Shown here: one piece after another, positions 33,381 through 42,323 of the stretch
Layout of the letters: each line of letters opens with the position of its first letter
How positions within the stretch are numbered: the stretch's first letter is position 1
Assembly (NCBI GenBank): GCA_000403215.2
Contig: KE159533.1
Location: 115,984-169,919, forward strand
Direction of reading: 5' to 3'
Length of the DNA: 53,936 bases
Source of the DNA: Lachnospiraceae bacterium A4
GTDB lineage: Bacteria > Bacillota > Clostridia > Lachnospirales > Lachnospiraceae
Notes under the pieces: model-generated
Seen by the model: only the letters and a program-made list of their open reading frames with translations
Told to the model about the DNA's origin: nothing
Database searches by the model: none
Position numbers and translations under genes: made by a program

Positions 33381-33809
33381 ATGGGATTACGATTAAAAAT
33401 TGAAGGCAGCGAATCAATTGATTTGAAAGAAACCAGCATCACAAATGTGAAATTCGGGGCAGATATCCCCCATGATTCCAACGCCAGATCAACAGATTTA
33501 GGTTCTACAATACTAATCGAAGGGAAAATTCTGGCTCCTGTGAACGGAGAACCGGCGGATGACACCTCAAAAATAGCAAAATGGGCGCTGGTTCCGGCAG
33601 AAAATTCAGACTGCTACAGGAATGTGGAGATCAAAGTCGTAAATGCTTCGCAGATTGTGCGCCAGATTAATGTTTCGAACGCTTTTGTAGTGGATTATGA
33701 GGAAGATTTTACGGATGATACGGGTGCAGGCGTGTTCAAACTTTTAATCAAACAGAAGAAAGATAAGATGGCAAATCTGAAATTTGAAGGCGGATTCAGC
33801 GGAGAGTAA
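33381..33809 (+). CDS. Hcp/tail-tube-like protein 1
   Basis: A 142-residue beta-rich protein with AAGGAGGAAAAC before the ATG. Features are SITNVKFGADIP near the start, the segment RSTDLGSTILIEGKI, then WALVPAENSDCYRNVEIK and NAFVVDYEEDF, and a KQKKDKM end. These repeat in the next gene at roughly 60 percent identity by eye. Length, strand pattern and place after the sheath gene fit the Hcp/phage-tube fold, which forms hexameric rings inside the sheath. Databases often call such Firmicutes proteins membrane-associated protease; I see no protease motif or membrane segment. Two small hairpins (33310-33326, 33339-33355) lie in its 5' leader. Confidence 0.65.
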   Translation: MGLRLKIEGSESIDLKETSITNVKFGADIPHDSNARSTDLGSTILIEGKILAPVNGEPADDTSKIAKWALVPAENSDCYRNVEIKVVNASQIVRQINVSNAFVVDYEEDFTDDTGAGVFKLLIKQKKDKMANLKFEGGFSGE

Positions 33810-33854
33810 TAAATATAAGAATAAAAATGCGTTGAGAGATGAAAGGAGTTTATT

Positions 33855-34280
33855 ATGGGATTTACATTAAAGGTGGAAGGAAATTCCACAATTGATTTGG
33901 GAAAAGACAGCATTACAGGCGTCAAAGTCCGCACAGACATTCCGCTGGACAGCAATGCACGATCTACAGATCTGGGAAGCACGATAACAATTACAGGAAA
34001 AATTCTGACGGCAGTGGACGGAGATCCGTTTGACAGCACCAAACAGCTTGGGCTGTGGGCACTGGTTCCGGCGGAAAATGCTGACTGCTATCGCAAAGTG
34101 GAAATCGAAGTGATTGCTTCTTCACAGATGGTCCGCAAATATACCTTCCCGAATGCCTTTGTAGTAGACTACAAAGAAGATTATGGTGATCTGGAAGGTG
34201 TCGGCACCTTTGTGCTGATCATGAAACAGAAAAAGGATAAGATGGCGCAGATATCAGTAGACGGCGGATACAGCATTTAG
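33855..34280 (+). CDS. Hcp/tail-tube-like protein 2
   Basis: A 141-residue paralogue of the preceding protein, with AAAGGAG before ATG 33855. The shared blocks (RSTDLGSTI, GKIL, WALVPAEN, DCYR, NAFVVDY, KQKKDKM) leave no doubt about a tandem duplication. Differences cluster near residues 60-70 and at the C-terminus (ISVDGGYSI). Either two tube species build one tube, or one serves as tail-tube initiator, or as effector carrier. A strong hairpin follows after six bases, separating the structural genes from the rest of the operon and perhaps keeping their level above that of the downstream genes. Confidence 0.65.
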   Translation: MGFTLKVEGNSTIDLGKDSITGVKVRTDIPLDSNARSTDLGSTITITGKILTAVDGDPFDSTKQLGLWALVPAENADCYRKVEIEVIASSQMVRKYTFPNAFVVDYKEDYGDLEGVGTFVLIMKQKKDKMAQISVDGGYSI

Positions 34281-34286
34281 TGATAC

Positions 34287-34315
34287 AAGGGCTGCCTGCT
34301 TAGCAGGCAGCCCTT
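34287..34315 (+). terminator. Hairpin after the tube genes (partial terminator)
   Basis: A perfect 13-base stem AAGGGCTGCCTGC/GCAGGCAGCCCTT with a three-base loop, followed only by TTTGC. The short T run suggests partial termination or 3'-end protection rather than a full stop. Confidence 0.65.
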
Positions 34316-34349
34316 TGCATACACAGACCCTGAAAGGGGATATTGGCAG

Positions 34350-34796
34350 ATGAAAGATTATTACAAAATCCTGGGTATAGAAAAACAGGCAACGGAGGAA
34401 CAGATCAAAAAGGCATACAGAAAGCTCGCAAAAAAGTATCATCCGGATGTGGTAAAGGACGATCCGGCAAAGCAGGAACGCATGTATGAAATACAGGAGG
34501 CGTATGAATGCCTGGGAAATGAACAGCGCCGCAGAAAGTATGATTCAGACTGCGCCGGCGTGCCACACAAAGGTGCAGGTGTCAGACCTGAAAGGGACAG
34601 GAAGGGAAATCCTGCGCCGTCTGGACCCAAAATGCCGGATTTAAGCCCGTTTGAGCGCTTCTTTGGTTTTACGCCGGGCAAAGGCATGGAAACGTACCGG
34701 GATCAAAGGGCAGAAAAACCGCAGGGACCGGTTCCTACAGACGATCTGTTTGCTGCCTTTTTTGGGAACATGGGGCAGGGAGGGAACAGGAAATAA
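34350..34796 (+). CDS. DnaJ-like co-chaperone with short linker
   Basis: A 148-residue protein with an N-terminal J domain: YYKILGI, helix two with KKAYRKLAKKYHPD, the HPD motif at 31-33, and YECLGNEQRRRKYD at the end of the domain. The rest is a Gly/Pro-rich linker (PAPSGPKMPDLSPF, TPGKGMETY) without the zinc-finger and peptide-binding parts of DnaJ. J-domains stimulate Hsp70 ATPases, and an Hsp70/actin-fold ATPase gene lies four kilobases downstream in the same operon, so they are probably partners. AAAGGGGA precedes ATG 34350. Confidence 0.85.
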   Translation: MKDYYKILGIEKQATEEQIKKAYRKLAKKYHPDVVKDDPAKQERMYEIQEAYECLGNEQRRRKYDSDCAGVPHKGAGVRPERDRKGNPAPSGPKMPDLSPFERFFGFTPGKGMETYRDQRAEKPQGPVPTDDLFAAFFGNMGQGGNRK

Positions 34797-34799
34797 GGC

Positions 34800-35360
34800 A
34801 TGGAACATGGAAAAAAGAAAAAAATGCGCACTGTTATTTTCGATATCTTAATCCTGCTGTGCGGTGCAGTCCTTGCAGTAGAAATATTCCTGTATACAGG
34901 CACACAGCACTGGATGCTGCTTCCTCTGGCTGCTGTAGTGCTCTGTATGGCGCTTACGCTGGCAGGACTGGTTTCTTCCTTTCGGTCAGGGGACATAGAA
35001 AAAACGGAATGTTTTGAGGGAGAGGGCCCCAGACAGCTGATTCTTTTGAATGAGCAGGGAAAACCCGTCAAAGCATGGAGCCTCGAAGGAAAAACTTCTC
35101 TGATTATAGGGAAATCAGGAAAGAATCAGGAGCTGGATGTGGACCTTCTGGATTGTGAGTACAGCAGTTTTGTTGATTTCCAGCATGCGGCGCTGAATTT
35201 CTGTATGGACCAGTGGTACATAGAAGATCTGGAATCCCATAACGGGGTAAAAATCAAAAAAGTGGAGGACGGAGAGTGCTACAGGGTGCTCCACCGCCCG
35301 TGCAGGGTTATGGCTGGCGATATCCTGTATATTGCAAACACAACGCTGCTTCTGACATAA
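34800..35360 (+). CDS. Membrane FHA-domain protein
   Basis: A 186-residue protein. A basic N-terminus (HGKKKKMR) is followed by two membrane segments (about 11-30 and 37-58: IFDILILLCGAVLAVEIF, WMLLPLAAVVLCMAL). The C-terminal 100 residues make a cytoplasmic FHA domain: IIGKSGKNQELDVDL, then SSFVDFQHAAL and ESHNGVKI, matching the G-x-x, S-x-x-H and S-x-N-G positions of the fold. FHA domains bind phosphothreonine; in Proteobacterial type VI systems an FHA protein (Fha1/TagH) is a post-translational switch. It begins three bases after dnaJ-like. Confidence 0.75.
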   Translation: MEHGKKKKMRTVIFDILILLCGAVLAVEIFLYTGTQHWMLLPLAAVVLCMALTLAGLVSSFRSGDIEKTECFEGEGPRQLILLNEQGKPVKAWSLEGKTSLIIGKSGKNQELDVDLLDCEYSSFVDFQHAALNFCMDQWYIEDLESHNGVKIKKVEDGECYRVLHRPCRVMAGDILYIANTTLLLT

Positions 35361-35383
35361 AAGGAGATAGGAGACAAAAGAAG

Positions 35384-35881
35384 ATGAGTTTAGCAAGATG
35401 CCCGAACGGACATGTATATAATTCCAGACGTTATGGCAAGGTCTGCCCTTACTGCAGCATGAAGCTTGAAGAAGAAGAGCCTGCCAGAAAAGCAGCTGGA
35501 TTTGAACCGCCCTTGGAAATTCTGGATGAAGCGGTGAGGCCCGTATGCGGCTGGATTGTCTGCATTGAGGGCGCGCGGGTAGGAGCGGACTACAAGGTCC
35601 ACGAAGGAAAAAACTTTGTGGGAAGAGGCGATGAGATGGACATACAGATCCTTGGCGACAATGAGATCAACCGGAAGAACCATGCCATTATCGTCTATGA
35701 CCAGAAGAAATTAAACACCATGATTCTTCCGGGAGATTCCGCAGGCATTGCATATCTGAATGAGGAGCCGGTTTATGTGCCCAGAGAACTAAAGCCTTAT
35801 GACATCATCAGCATGGGGCAGAGCCGCTTTCTGTTCGTGCCTCTGTGCGGGATGAATTTCTCGTGGGCGGATGTGACATGA
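35384..35881 (+). CDS. Zinc-ribbon plus FHA-domain protein
   Basis: A 165-residue cytoplasmic protein. Residues 6-25 (CPNGHVYNSRRYGKVCPYC) hold C6, H10, C21 and C24 and probably bind zinc. The FHA part follows with FVGRGDEMDIQIL, INRKNHAII (the S of the S-x-x-H motif is Asn) and ISMGQSRFLFVPL. AGGAGATAGGAG precedes ATG 35384, and its stop overlaps the next start (ATGA). With the loss of the phosphate-contact Ser, phosphothreonine binding could be weakened. It is the second FHA protein of the cluster and, unlike the first, has no membrane anchor. Confidence 0.75.
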   Translation: MSLARCPNGHVYNSRRYGKVCPYCSMKLEEEEPARKAAGFEPPLEILDEAVRPVCGWIVCIEGARVGADYKVHEGKNFVGRGDEMDIQILGDNEINRKNHAIIVYDQKKLNTMILPGDSAGIAYLNEEPVYVPRELKPYDIISMGQSRFLFVPLCGMNFSWADVT

Positions 35882-36720
35882 CGGGCGCGGTGCTGCTTGC
35901 GCTGGGCAGCGCAGTCTATGCCGTGCTGGTTCTGGGGCGCTGTTTTGGCAGAAGAGGGGACAGCAGGCAGGACGGACCATACAGGAGATTAAACGCCGGG
36001 AAAAGCCAGACGACAGGAACACGGGAGTTTCAGGCGGACCGCGCAGGCGTCATAGAAAGCAGGGCAGGGGCGCTTGCAGTCTTAGCAGATGGAATCGGCA
36101 GATCCAACACAGGGATGGTCTGCGCGCAGATTGCAGTGGACACGGTGCTTGACCAGTTTGAACCGTATCAGGGATTAAATGCTCCTGCTTATTTTTTTAA
36201 AACTGCCTTCTGCGAAGCAAACAGGCGCATCCAGCAGACCATCGGGGAGCGCAGGGGCGGCGCAGCTATGGGCGCTGTGTTTATGGATGCGGACCGGCTG
36301 CACTATGCGGTGGCGGGTGATATTAAGACTGCCCTTCTGCGCGGGGAGGAACTCATTCCGCTTAGCAGGGGCCAGACACTGGATGTACTGGCGCTTCAGG
36401 CTTATGAGGAGGGAAAAATCTCAAGGCAGGATGCAGTCCTTAGCATGGAGGAGAAACGGATCTGGAATTATCTGGGACAGGACGGTTTCCATGAGATTGA
36501 GCTGTGCGACCCGCCGGTGCAGTTAAAGCGCGGAGACAAGGTCCTTTTAATGAGCAGGGGGATTTTTGAGGTCCTTTCGTGGCGGGAGCTTGAGGACATC
36601 CTGATACAGCCTGCACCCATGCAGGAGCTTGCCGACAGGATCGTTATGGAGGCAGACCGCAGGGAAGGCACCGACAGGGAAAACGGAACTGTCATACTTT
36701 TACAGTGGATGGAGGCATAA
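35878..36720 (+). CDS. Membrane-anchored PP2C-like phosphatase, altered metal site
   Basis: A 280-residue protein starting at ATG 35878, coupled to the FHA gene by ATGA. One membrane segment (GAVLLALGSAVYAVLVLG) opens it. The PP2C fold is recognisable from VLADGIGRSNTG (D71-G72, metal ligand), HYAVAGDIKTALLR (the typical strand and turn), and MSRGIFEVLS near residue 225. At this last position the family has SDG, whose Asp binds metal; here it is Arg227. The terminal D-N of the family reads E-N (RENGTVILL). Thus part of the metal site is missing and activity is doubtful; a signalling or scaffold role remains possible. In other type VI systems a PP2C (PppA) opposes the kinase PpkA; no kinase gene is seen here. 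Confidence 0.7.
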   Translation: MTGAVLLALGSAVYAVLVLGRCFGRRGDSRQDGPYRRLNAGKSQTTGTREFQADRAGVIESRAGALAVLADGIGRSNTGMVCAQIAVDTVLDQFEPYQGLNAPAYFFKTAFCEANRRIQQTIGERRGGAAMGAVFMDADRLHYAVAGDIKTALLRGEELIPLSRGQTLDVLALQAYEEGKISRQDAVLSMEEKRIWNYLGQDGFHEIELCDPPVQLKRGDKVLLMSRGIFEVLSWRELEDILIQPAPMQELADRIVMEADRREGTDRENGTVILLQWMEA

Positions 36721-38514
36721 ATGAGAAGGAGCAATTCTGAATTTCAGACACTCCACATTTCTGAGGAAGGACAGAAGCTGTCCAACAGGGATTACTTTGG
36801 GTATGTGGAGATGGATGATTTTGCCTGTTACGTGCTGGCGGACAGTCTGGATGCAGAACCGTCTGTAAACAGCGCCAGACTGGCAGTAGAGAGTATTCTG
36901 CGCAGTTTTACGGAAGCCCCGGCAATGCGGAAAAGGACTCTCAGAAAGTATATCATCAGGGCGCACAAAGAACTTCTTTCAGAGCGGGGAGGAATGCATT
37001 TAAAAGCCAGCGTCGTCGTTGCCGTGACAGATTACAGGAAACTCTGCTGTTTTCATGCAGGAAACAGCCGTCTGTACTGGATTCGGAACGCGCGCATTCT
37101 GGAACGGACGCTGGACCACTCACTGACCCAGAACCTTCTTGAACAGGAGAAAATCCCGCTGGATCAGGCTGCGGCGCATGAGGAGCGCAACAACCTGTAT
37201 TCTTTTCTGGGCGGCCGGAAACGCCCGCAGATTACGGCCTCCCGTAAAAGAAAGCTTGAAAACGGCGACATGTTCGTTCTGATGACAAGGGGCGTCTGGG
37301 AACAGTGCCCGGAGCAGGAATTTCTACAGATTGCCAATGATGCAAAAGAACCAAAGGATATTCTGGAGCAGACAGAGGACTGTGTCTTAAAAAAACAGGA
37401 AGAGCACAGCATTGACAATTACTCGCTGGCAGTCACTTTTGTCAACAAAGTATACCAGTCTCCCAAAAAACCGGTATCTGTCAAAAAAGTTCTGATGACA
37501 GTGCTTCCAATCCTGCTTGCAGTGTCCGTCACCATAACAATGCTCTGCCTGCGGCACAGAAACAACCGCCAGAAAACGCAGGAGATGTTCCGGTATATGG
37601 ACAGCGGGGAAGCCTACATTGGATTAAACAATTACCAGAAAGCCGCAGAGGAATATAAGGAAGCGGGAACGCTGGCAAAAAAATTAAAACGCACGAAGCA
37701 GCAGGATGAGGCCGGCCAGTATGCGAAGCTCGCAGAGCAGGTCATTCTGGCAGACGAGGCGCTTTTAGCAGGGGAGTACCAGAAGGCACAGGAGCTTTAC
37801 TCAGCTGCGCGGGAGATGTCCATACAGACTGGCAATGCAGGACTTTCTTACATCGAGAGCCAGCTGGACCGCACCCTTGGCTATGTCCATGTTTTTGACC
37901 TGATAGCACAGGGGGAGCACAAGGAAGAATATGGCAACTTAGAAGGCGCCGTCGCACTGTACAAAGAGGCGAAAGACCAGTCGGCAGCCCTGTATTACAA
38001 AGAAGGGAAGGAAGAGGCGCTCAGGCTCCAGATGGCGGCGGAGGAAGCCATGGAACAGCAGAAAATGGAGGAGGAAGCGCGCCTTCAGGAACAGATCAAT
38101 GAGGAAGTGGCAAGCCTTGCCGTGGAGAACGAGCAGAAGGCCAGTGACCAGCAGAGTGCAGCAGATATGGAAAATCAGGGCAACGCCCTTTTGGCAGACA
38201 AGATGTATGAGGAAGCCATCACCTTTTACCAGACGGCGCAGTCGCTGTACAAGAGCCTTGGCATGGAGGACCTCGCAGAAAGAATCGGGCAGAAAATCAC
38301 TGCCGCACAGGCAGGCATGGAAGCGGACGAAGAGTATGCTGCAAGAAAAGAGTCCGAGGAAAAGGCCGAAAAGAGAGAGGCGGCAAGAGAAGCCATCCGC
38401 CAGAAAGAGGAGATGGAGGAGGCCGTCATGCAGGCGGCCAAAGAAGCTGCCAAAGAGGCGGTAGAGGAAGCGATGGAGACAGAAACACAGACGGAAACAC
38501 AGACACAGCAGTAA
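36721..38514 (+). CDS. Divergent PP2C-like domain, membrane helix, TPR and coiled coil
   Basis: A 597-residue protein that starts directly at the stop of the preceding gene. Residues 1-245 read as a PP2C-like domain with NRDYFGY, LADSLDAE (DG replaced by D41-S42) and MTRGVWEQ (SDG replaced, Arg190), ending in DNYSLAVTF. So it is probably inactive or atypical. A membrane helix follows (VLMTVLPILLAVSVTITMLCL, about 256-276). The exported or periplasm-side-equivalent remainder holds TPR-like repeats (IGLNNYQKAAEEYKEAG, LLAGEYQKAQELYSAA, LLADKMYEEAITFYQTA) and then a long, Glu- and Lys-rich coiled coil ending in TETQTETQTQQ. It may tether the machine to the membrane by its TPR region. Confidence 0.7.
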   Translation: MRRSNSEFQTLHISEEGQKLSNRDYFGYVEMDDFACYVLADSLDAEPSVNSARLAVESILRSFTEAPAMRKRTLRKYIIRAHKELLSERGGMHLKASVVVAVTDYRKLCCFHAGNSRLYWIRNARILERTLDHSLTQNLLEQEKIPLDQAAAHEERNNLYSFLGGRKRPQITASRKRKLENGDMFVLMTRGVWEQCPEQEFLQIANDAKEPKDILEQTEDCVLKKQEEHSIDNYSLAVTFVNKVYQSPKKPVSVKKVLMTVLPILLAVSVTITMLCLRHRNNRQKTQEMFRYMDSGEAYIGLNNYQKAAEEYKEAGTLAKKLKRTKQQDEAGQYAKLAEQVILADEALLAGEYQKAQELYSAAREMSIQTGNAGLSYIESQLDRTLGYVHVFDLIAQGEHKEEYGNLEGAVALYKEAKDQSAALYYKEGKEEALRLQMAAEEAMEQQKMEEEARLQEQINEEVASLAVENEQKASDQQSAADMENQGNALLADKMYEEAITFYQTAQSLYKSLGMEDLAERIGQKITAAQAGMEADEEYAARKESEEKAEKREAAREAIRQKEEMEEAVMQAAKEAAKEAVEEAMETETQTETQTQQ

Positions 38515-38541
38515 GAAATTTCCAAAAAGATGAGGGCAGAC

Positions 38542-41013
38542 ATGAGCCAGTATACATACCACTTAAATCCGAACAGAAGAACAGAAGAACATCATACGTA
38601 TAAGCCAAGTGACTTAAAGAAAATGACCGTGTTCCGCCTGCAGGAGATCTGCCGTAAGGAGCGTCTGGTTATTCCGCCTGCCCAGCGCACAGACCGGGAC
38701 GGGCTGATCCGCCTGATCATGCGGTTTCGGGGGCAGAAAGAGTATCGCCATATTAAGGATGCCTGCGAGGGCGGGCTTGAGCGGATTCAGGACGCTCTGG
38801 ACCAGTGCGGCATACAGGCTGTGGAAGACCCAAAAGTAAACATTCCGGGGACGATCACTTTTTACAGGGACACAGAGATGAATGAACTGGACGGATACCG
38901 CGCGGAATCTGAGGGAGAGCTCATACCCGGCAATCTTCTGCTGACAGACGAAAAAATGAAGGTGTATACCTGCTTTTACCTCGATGCACCGGACGGGGAG
39001 GCATTTCTCTTCAAAGGGAAAGATGTCCCTGTGCACCCGCTGGAAAAGCACCGCTTTTCAATCCTGTATTTCCCGGATGCAAAAATATCTGAATTTCTCT
39101 ATGACTGCTATTACGGGAAAAGCACCTCCCTGCCCGGATACATGGAATGCGTCAAAATTCCCCTTTTAGACATTCAGGAGCGGCAGATCGAGCCTGCGGA
39201 CCTTCCGCTGGTGATTGATTTTGGAAGCTGCAACACCACCATGGGAATCTGTCTGCCTGACGGGAGCATCAAAAGGGCGTATGCAGGGGGCAGCGCCATC
39301 ATCCCGAGCATTATCGGGGTGCAGAAAAAGGCGGGCGGCAGCGCAGAGCTTCTTTTAGGGCATCACGCGCAGGCGGCGGACAGCCAGGATTTTCAGGACG
39401 ATATCGCAGTGTTCCATGACATCAAGCGATGGATTAGCAACGCAGACCGCGTGGAGACGGTCATCTTAAAAAACGGGTATAAGTACCAGTTTTCGAGAAA
39501 GGAGATGTTAAGGGCGTATTTTGACTACCTGATGGAGCTTGCAAGACAGCAGTTTAAATGTAGTTTTTTAAGCATCCAGCTGCTTGCTCCGATCCGGCAG
39601 AAAAAAAAGTTCCAGAAATTATTTATGGAGCTGCTTCCCGAGCACAGCGTCAGCTGCCAGATTGATGAGGGCATGGCAGTCCTGTTCCACAGCATCTGCG
39701 GACTGATCCGCGACCGGGGCTATGAGGAGCGCAGGTGGTACCACGCGTTGATCATCGACTGCGGAGGAGGCACGACGGATTTAACCTCCGGGCGCTTCTC
39801 AATTGAAAACAACCGGGTGTCCTACATCATTGACCTCGAGACGCAGTACGAAAACGGGGACACGAACTTTGGCGGAAACAACTTAACCTACAGGATTTTA
39901 CAGCTTCTGAAGCTGCGCACTGCACAGGAGCTGGGACTGATGGACAAAGAACCGCTTGTGATCGGGGAGCCCGGGGAGGGAAAAGCGGCCTATGAGGCAT
40001 TCAAAGAACGCTATAAAATGGCGGAAAAATGGATTCCGACCCGGTTTAAGGAATACGAGGAGAAGGGCAGGGAGCAGTATTTTCTGGTAAAGAATAATTA
40101 TTACTGCCTCTTCTTTCTGGCAGAACAGGTCAAGAAACAGTTCTTCCAAAAAGAATTCTGTTATCAGATCAGGGTTTCTACCAAAAAAGAGGAGGGCATC
40201 TTTCTCGACCGGTGGAAGCTGTCTGTTTTCAGGGAGGGACAGCTGTTAAGCCTTGATAAGCAGGTGGGTTTCTGCGTGTATTTAAATGAGATAGAGGAGC
40301 TTTTGCGGCCGGACGTCTACAGGATTATGGAGAATTTTCTGGACCAGAAGTTTGAAAAGGGGGAGCTTTATGAATATGAGATGATCAAACTCACAGGACA
40401 GTCCTGCAAATCCCGCCTGTTTTTAGAAGCGCTCAAACAGTACGTTCCGGGAAAGCGGATCCAGGGGACAAGGCAGGATGCGGAAGGGACAGAACTTAAA
40501 ATGTGCTGTCTTGAGGGGGCGCTGTCCTACTTCATGAACTGCAAGCTGGGGTATATGAAGGTGAATGAGAAATACCGTGTAGGAAGCCTTCCTTATGAGA
40601 TTATGGCCTATACGCATGAAGACCGGGAAAAAATCCTGATAAAGAGTCTGGATCCCAAAGACCACATCGGGCATATTTCGCGCTTCCACATCGGGAACCA
40701 GCTCGACCTGTATCTGAACAACGCACAGGGAAAACGGTTAAAGACGTATTACTTTACCTATGACACCTCGAAATTCAAAGAGACCACGCAGGAGGAGATC
40801 GACGCGCAGTATGCGGGGACGGTGATCCAGGAGGAGACAGACATCATCCTTGAGGGCGAAATGAAATTCTTTGTGTGGATCTCAAGGGAGCGCTGGGGCT
40901 TTGTGGTGCTGCCGGTGTTAAGGGACAAAGAACAGCTCTACAAAGGAGAGGAGACCTTCTTTGACTTTGAGGACGACACATGGGAATTAAATTACTTTGA
41001 CGGCAGAAAGTAG
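38542..41013 (+). CDS. Hsp70/actin-fold ATPase with N-terminal SAP-like domain
   Basis: An 823-residue protein; ATG 38542 has GAGGG upstream and is preferred to ATG 38530. Residues 21-60 resemble a SAP domain (SDLKKMTVFRLQEICRKERL), though without proof of DNA binding. After a beta-rich part of about 150 residues, the ATPase core starts with phosphate-1 VIDFGSCNTTMG (224-235) and phosphate-2 IIDCGGGTTDLT (404-415), the signature of the Hsp70/actin superfamily. A long C-terminal region follows instead of an ordinary Hsp70 peptide-binding domain. With the J-protein of the same operon, it might power assembly or disassembly of the sheath in place of ClpV; this is a hypothesis. Confidence 0.75.
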   Translation: MSQYTYHLNPNRRTEEHHTYKPSDLKKMTVFRLQEICRKERLVIPPAQRTDRDGLIRLIMRFRGQKEYRHIKDACEGGLERIQDALDQCGIQAVEDPKVNIPGTITFYRDTEMNELDGYRAESEGELIPGNLLLTDEKMKVYTCFYLDAPDGEAFLFKGKDVPVHPLEKHRFSILYFPDAKISEFLYDCYYGKSTSLPGYMECVKIPLLDIQERQIEPADLPLVIDFGSCNTTMGICLPDGSIKRAYAGGSAIIPSIIGVQKKAGGSAELLLGHHAQAADSQDFQDDIAVFHDIKRWISNADRVETVILKNGYKYQFSRKEMLRAYFDYLMELARQQFKCSFLSIQLLAPIRQKKKFQKLFMELLPEHSVSCQIDEGMAVLFHSICGLIRDRGYEERRWYHALIIDCGGGTTDLTSGRFSIENNRVSYIIDLETQYENGDTNFGGNNLTYRILQLLKLRTAQELGLMDKEPLVIGEPGEGKAAYEAFKERYKMAEKWIPTRFKEYEEKGREQYFLVKNNYYCLFFLAEQVKKQFFQKEFCYQIRVSTKKEEGIFLDRWKLSVFREGQLLSLDKQVGFCVYLNEIEELLRPDVYRIMENFLDQKFEKGELYEYEMIKLTGQSCKSRLFLEALKQYVPGKRIQGTRQDAEGTELKMCCLEGALSYFMNCKLGYMKVNEKYRVGSLPYEIMAYTHEDREKILIKSLDPKDHIGHISRFHIGNQLDLYLNNAQGKRLKTYYFTYDTSKFKETTQEEIDAQYAGTVIQEETDIILEGEMKFFVWISRERWGFVVLPVLRDKEQLYKGEETFFDFEDDTWELNYFDGRK

Positions 41014-41021
41014 GGAGAAGA

Positions 41022-42323
41022 ATGACACATAAAGACCGCATGGAAGCAGCAAAGGAAATGATCCAGAATGAGATACAGTCCATAGACGCCCTGACGGAGC
41101 GGACTGTATTTAAAGAACTGATGGAGGGCGTGTTTTTAAACCTGTATGAGACAAACCTCCAGATGTATGAGGCGCTGGAAAAGCGCGTGCAGGATGAGCT
41201 TGGCTACGACCAGAGCCGCTACAGGGTAAAGACGGGCGTCATTGAGAGAGCGTATTACGATAAATCCCACCATTTTCTCTCCCCCATCGAAGAGACGGAT
41301 TTAGAAGAAAAGCATTATGACATGGGAGAGCTTATACAGACCGTGAAAGACGGCGGGACCTATCCGCTTATGAAGGTCCTGCTCTGCTGTGACTATCTTG
41401 AGCTGCAAAAGCTCTGGGAGAAGAACCCGGTCCTTCAGGGAGTGCTGCGCACGGAGGGCGGGGAATGGGCGGCCGAGGTGCAGTTTCAAAGAAATACTGC
41501 ATACCTGAAAAAAATTGAGGAGCTGTACCATCTGTTTATCAAGAACGGGGTTCCATGGCAGACTGTCAATGCACCCTACCTGTACAAGATGGCGGACGTG
41601 GCGGTCACAAAGATTCTGGGGGAGCCGGACAGGACAGAGAAGCTTCAGGAGGTGTCCATACAGTTTGGGGAGTACAGCCGGATCGTCCAGAAGGAGCTGG
41701 TCCCTGTATGGAACATCCAGAAGCTGGTGCTGGACGGAATCGGCTTCCCGACGCCCTGTGAGGACCATGTCAGCTATGAACATAACATCCCGCTTCATGA
41801 GTATGGTTCGGAACACTCCTATCTGGCAGAGGACAGCCAGAATATCCAGAGCGTCATCCAGACAAAAGACAGGCTGCGCATCATCAGTGCGGCGGGGGAG
41901 GCAAAGAAATGGGACATCTATATGCTCCGCTCGTTAAAGGAGCACAGGATCGACCGCTTTACCTATCCGCTGATGCCAAACGGCCGCGCAGAGAGCTTTG
42001 CTGAAAAGTACCAGAGGAAATGGAACCAGAACATCCGCACAAGGACAGAGCTTGCACACTTTATCCGGGGCTTTGGGCTTGAGGAGTATGTGTGCTATCA
42101 GGACTGTGAGATCAGAGAGTGCTTTCCCGGCGTCCGGGAAACCTATTCCATGAACCTGTTTATTGAGGATGAGGTCCGCGTGTCCAGCGCCCAGATGAAG
42201 CTTGTGCTGTATTTTAGGAAGGGAGTAAAGGAACCATGGCTTCAAAGGGATATTTTAAGCTTCCTTACAAGCGAGGTGCAGCGGATTTATCCAGAGTATG
42301 AATGCGGAGGTGTGCTGTCATGA
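41022..42323 (+). CDS. Unassigned cluster protein, possible baseplate part (433 residues)
   Basis: A soluble protein with GGGAGAAG before ATG 41022. The first 90 residues are helical (EAAKEMIQNEIQSIDALTER), the rest is mixed. No signature is recognised; databases sometimes call relatives normocyte-binding protein, which says nothing of function. The stop overlaps the next start (ATGA), so the two products are made in a fixed ratio. Position between the ATPase and spike genes is where contractile systems carry baseplate wedge genes (TssF, TssG, TssK in type VI), and the size would fit, but I see no conserved motif to confirm it. Confidence 0.55.
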   Translation: MTHKDRMEAAKEMIQNEIQSIDALTERTVFKELMEGVFLNLYETNLQMYEALEKRVQDELGYDQSRYRVKTGVIERAYYDKSHHFLSPIEETDLEEKHYDMGELIQTVKDGGTYPLMKVLLCCDYLELQKLWEKNPVLQGVLRTEGGEWAAEVQFQRNTAYLKKIEELYHLFIKNGVPWQTVNAPYLYKMADVAVTKILGEPDRTEKLQEVSIQFGEYSRIVQKELVPVWNIQKLVLDGIGFPTPCEDHVSYEHNIPLHEYGSEHSYLAEDSQNIQSVIQTKDRLRIISAAGEAKKWDIYMLRSLKEHRIDRFTYPLMPNGRAESFAEKYQRKWNQNIRTRTELAHFIRGFGLEEYVCYQDCEIRECFPGVRETYSMNLFIEDEVRVSSAQMKLVLYFRKGVKEPWLQRDILSFLTSEVQRIYPEYECGGVLS

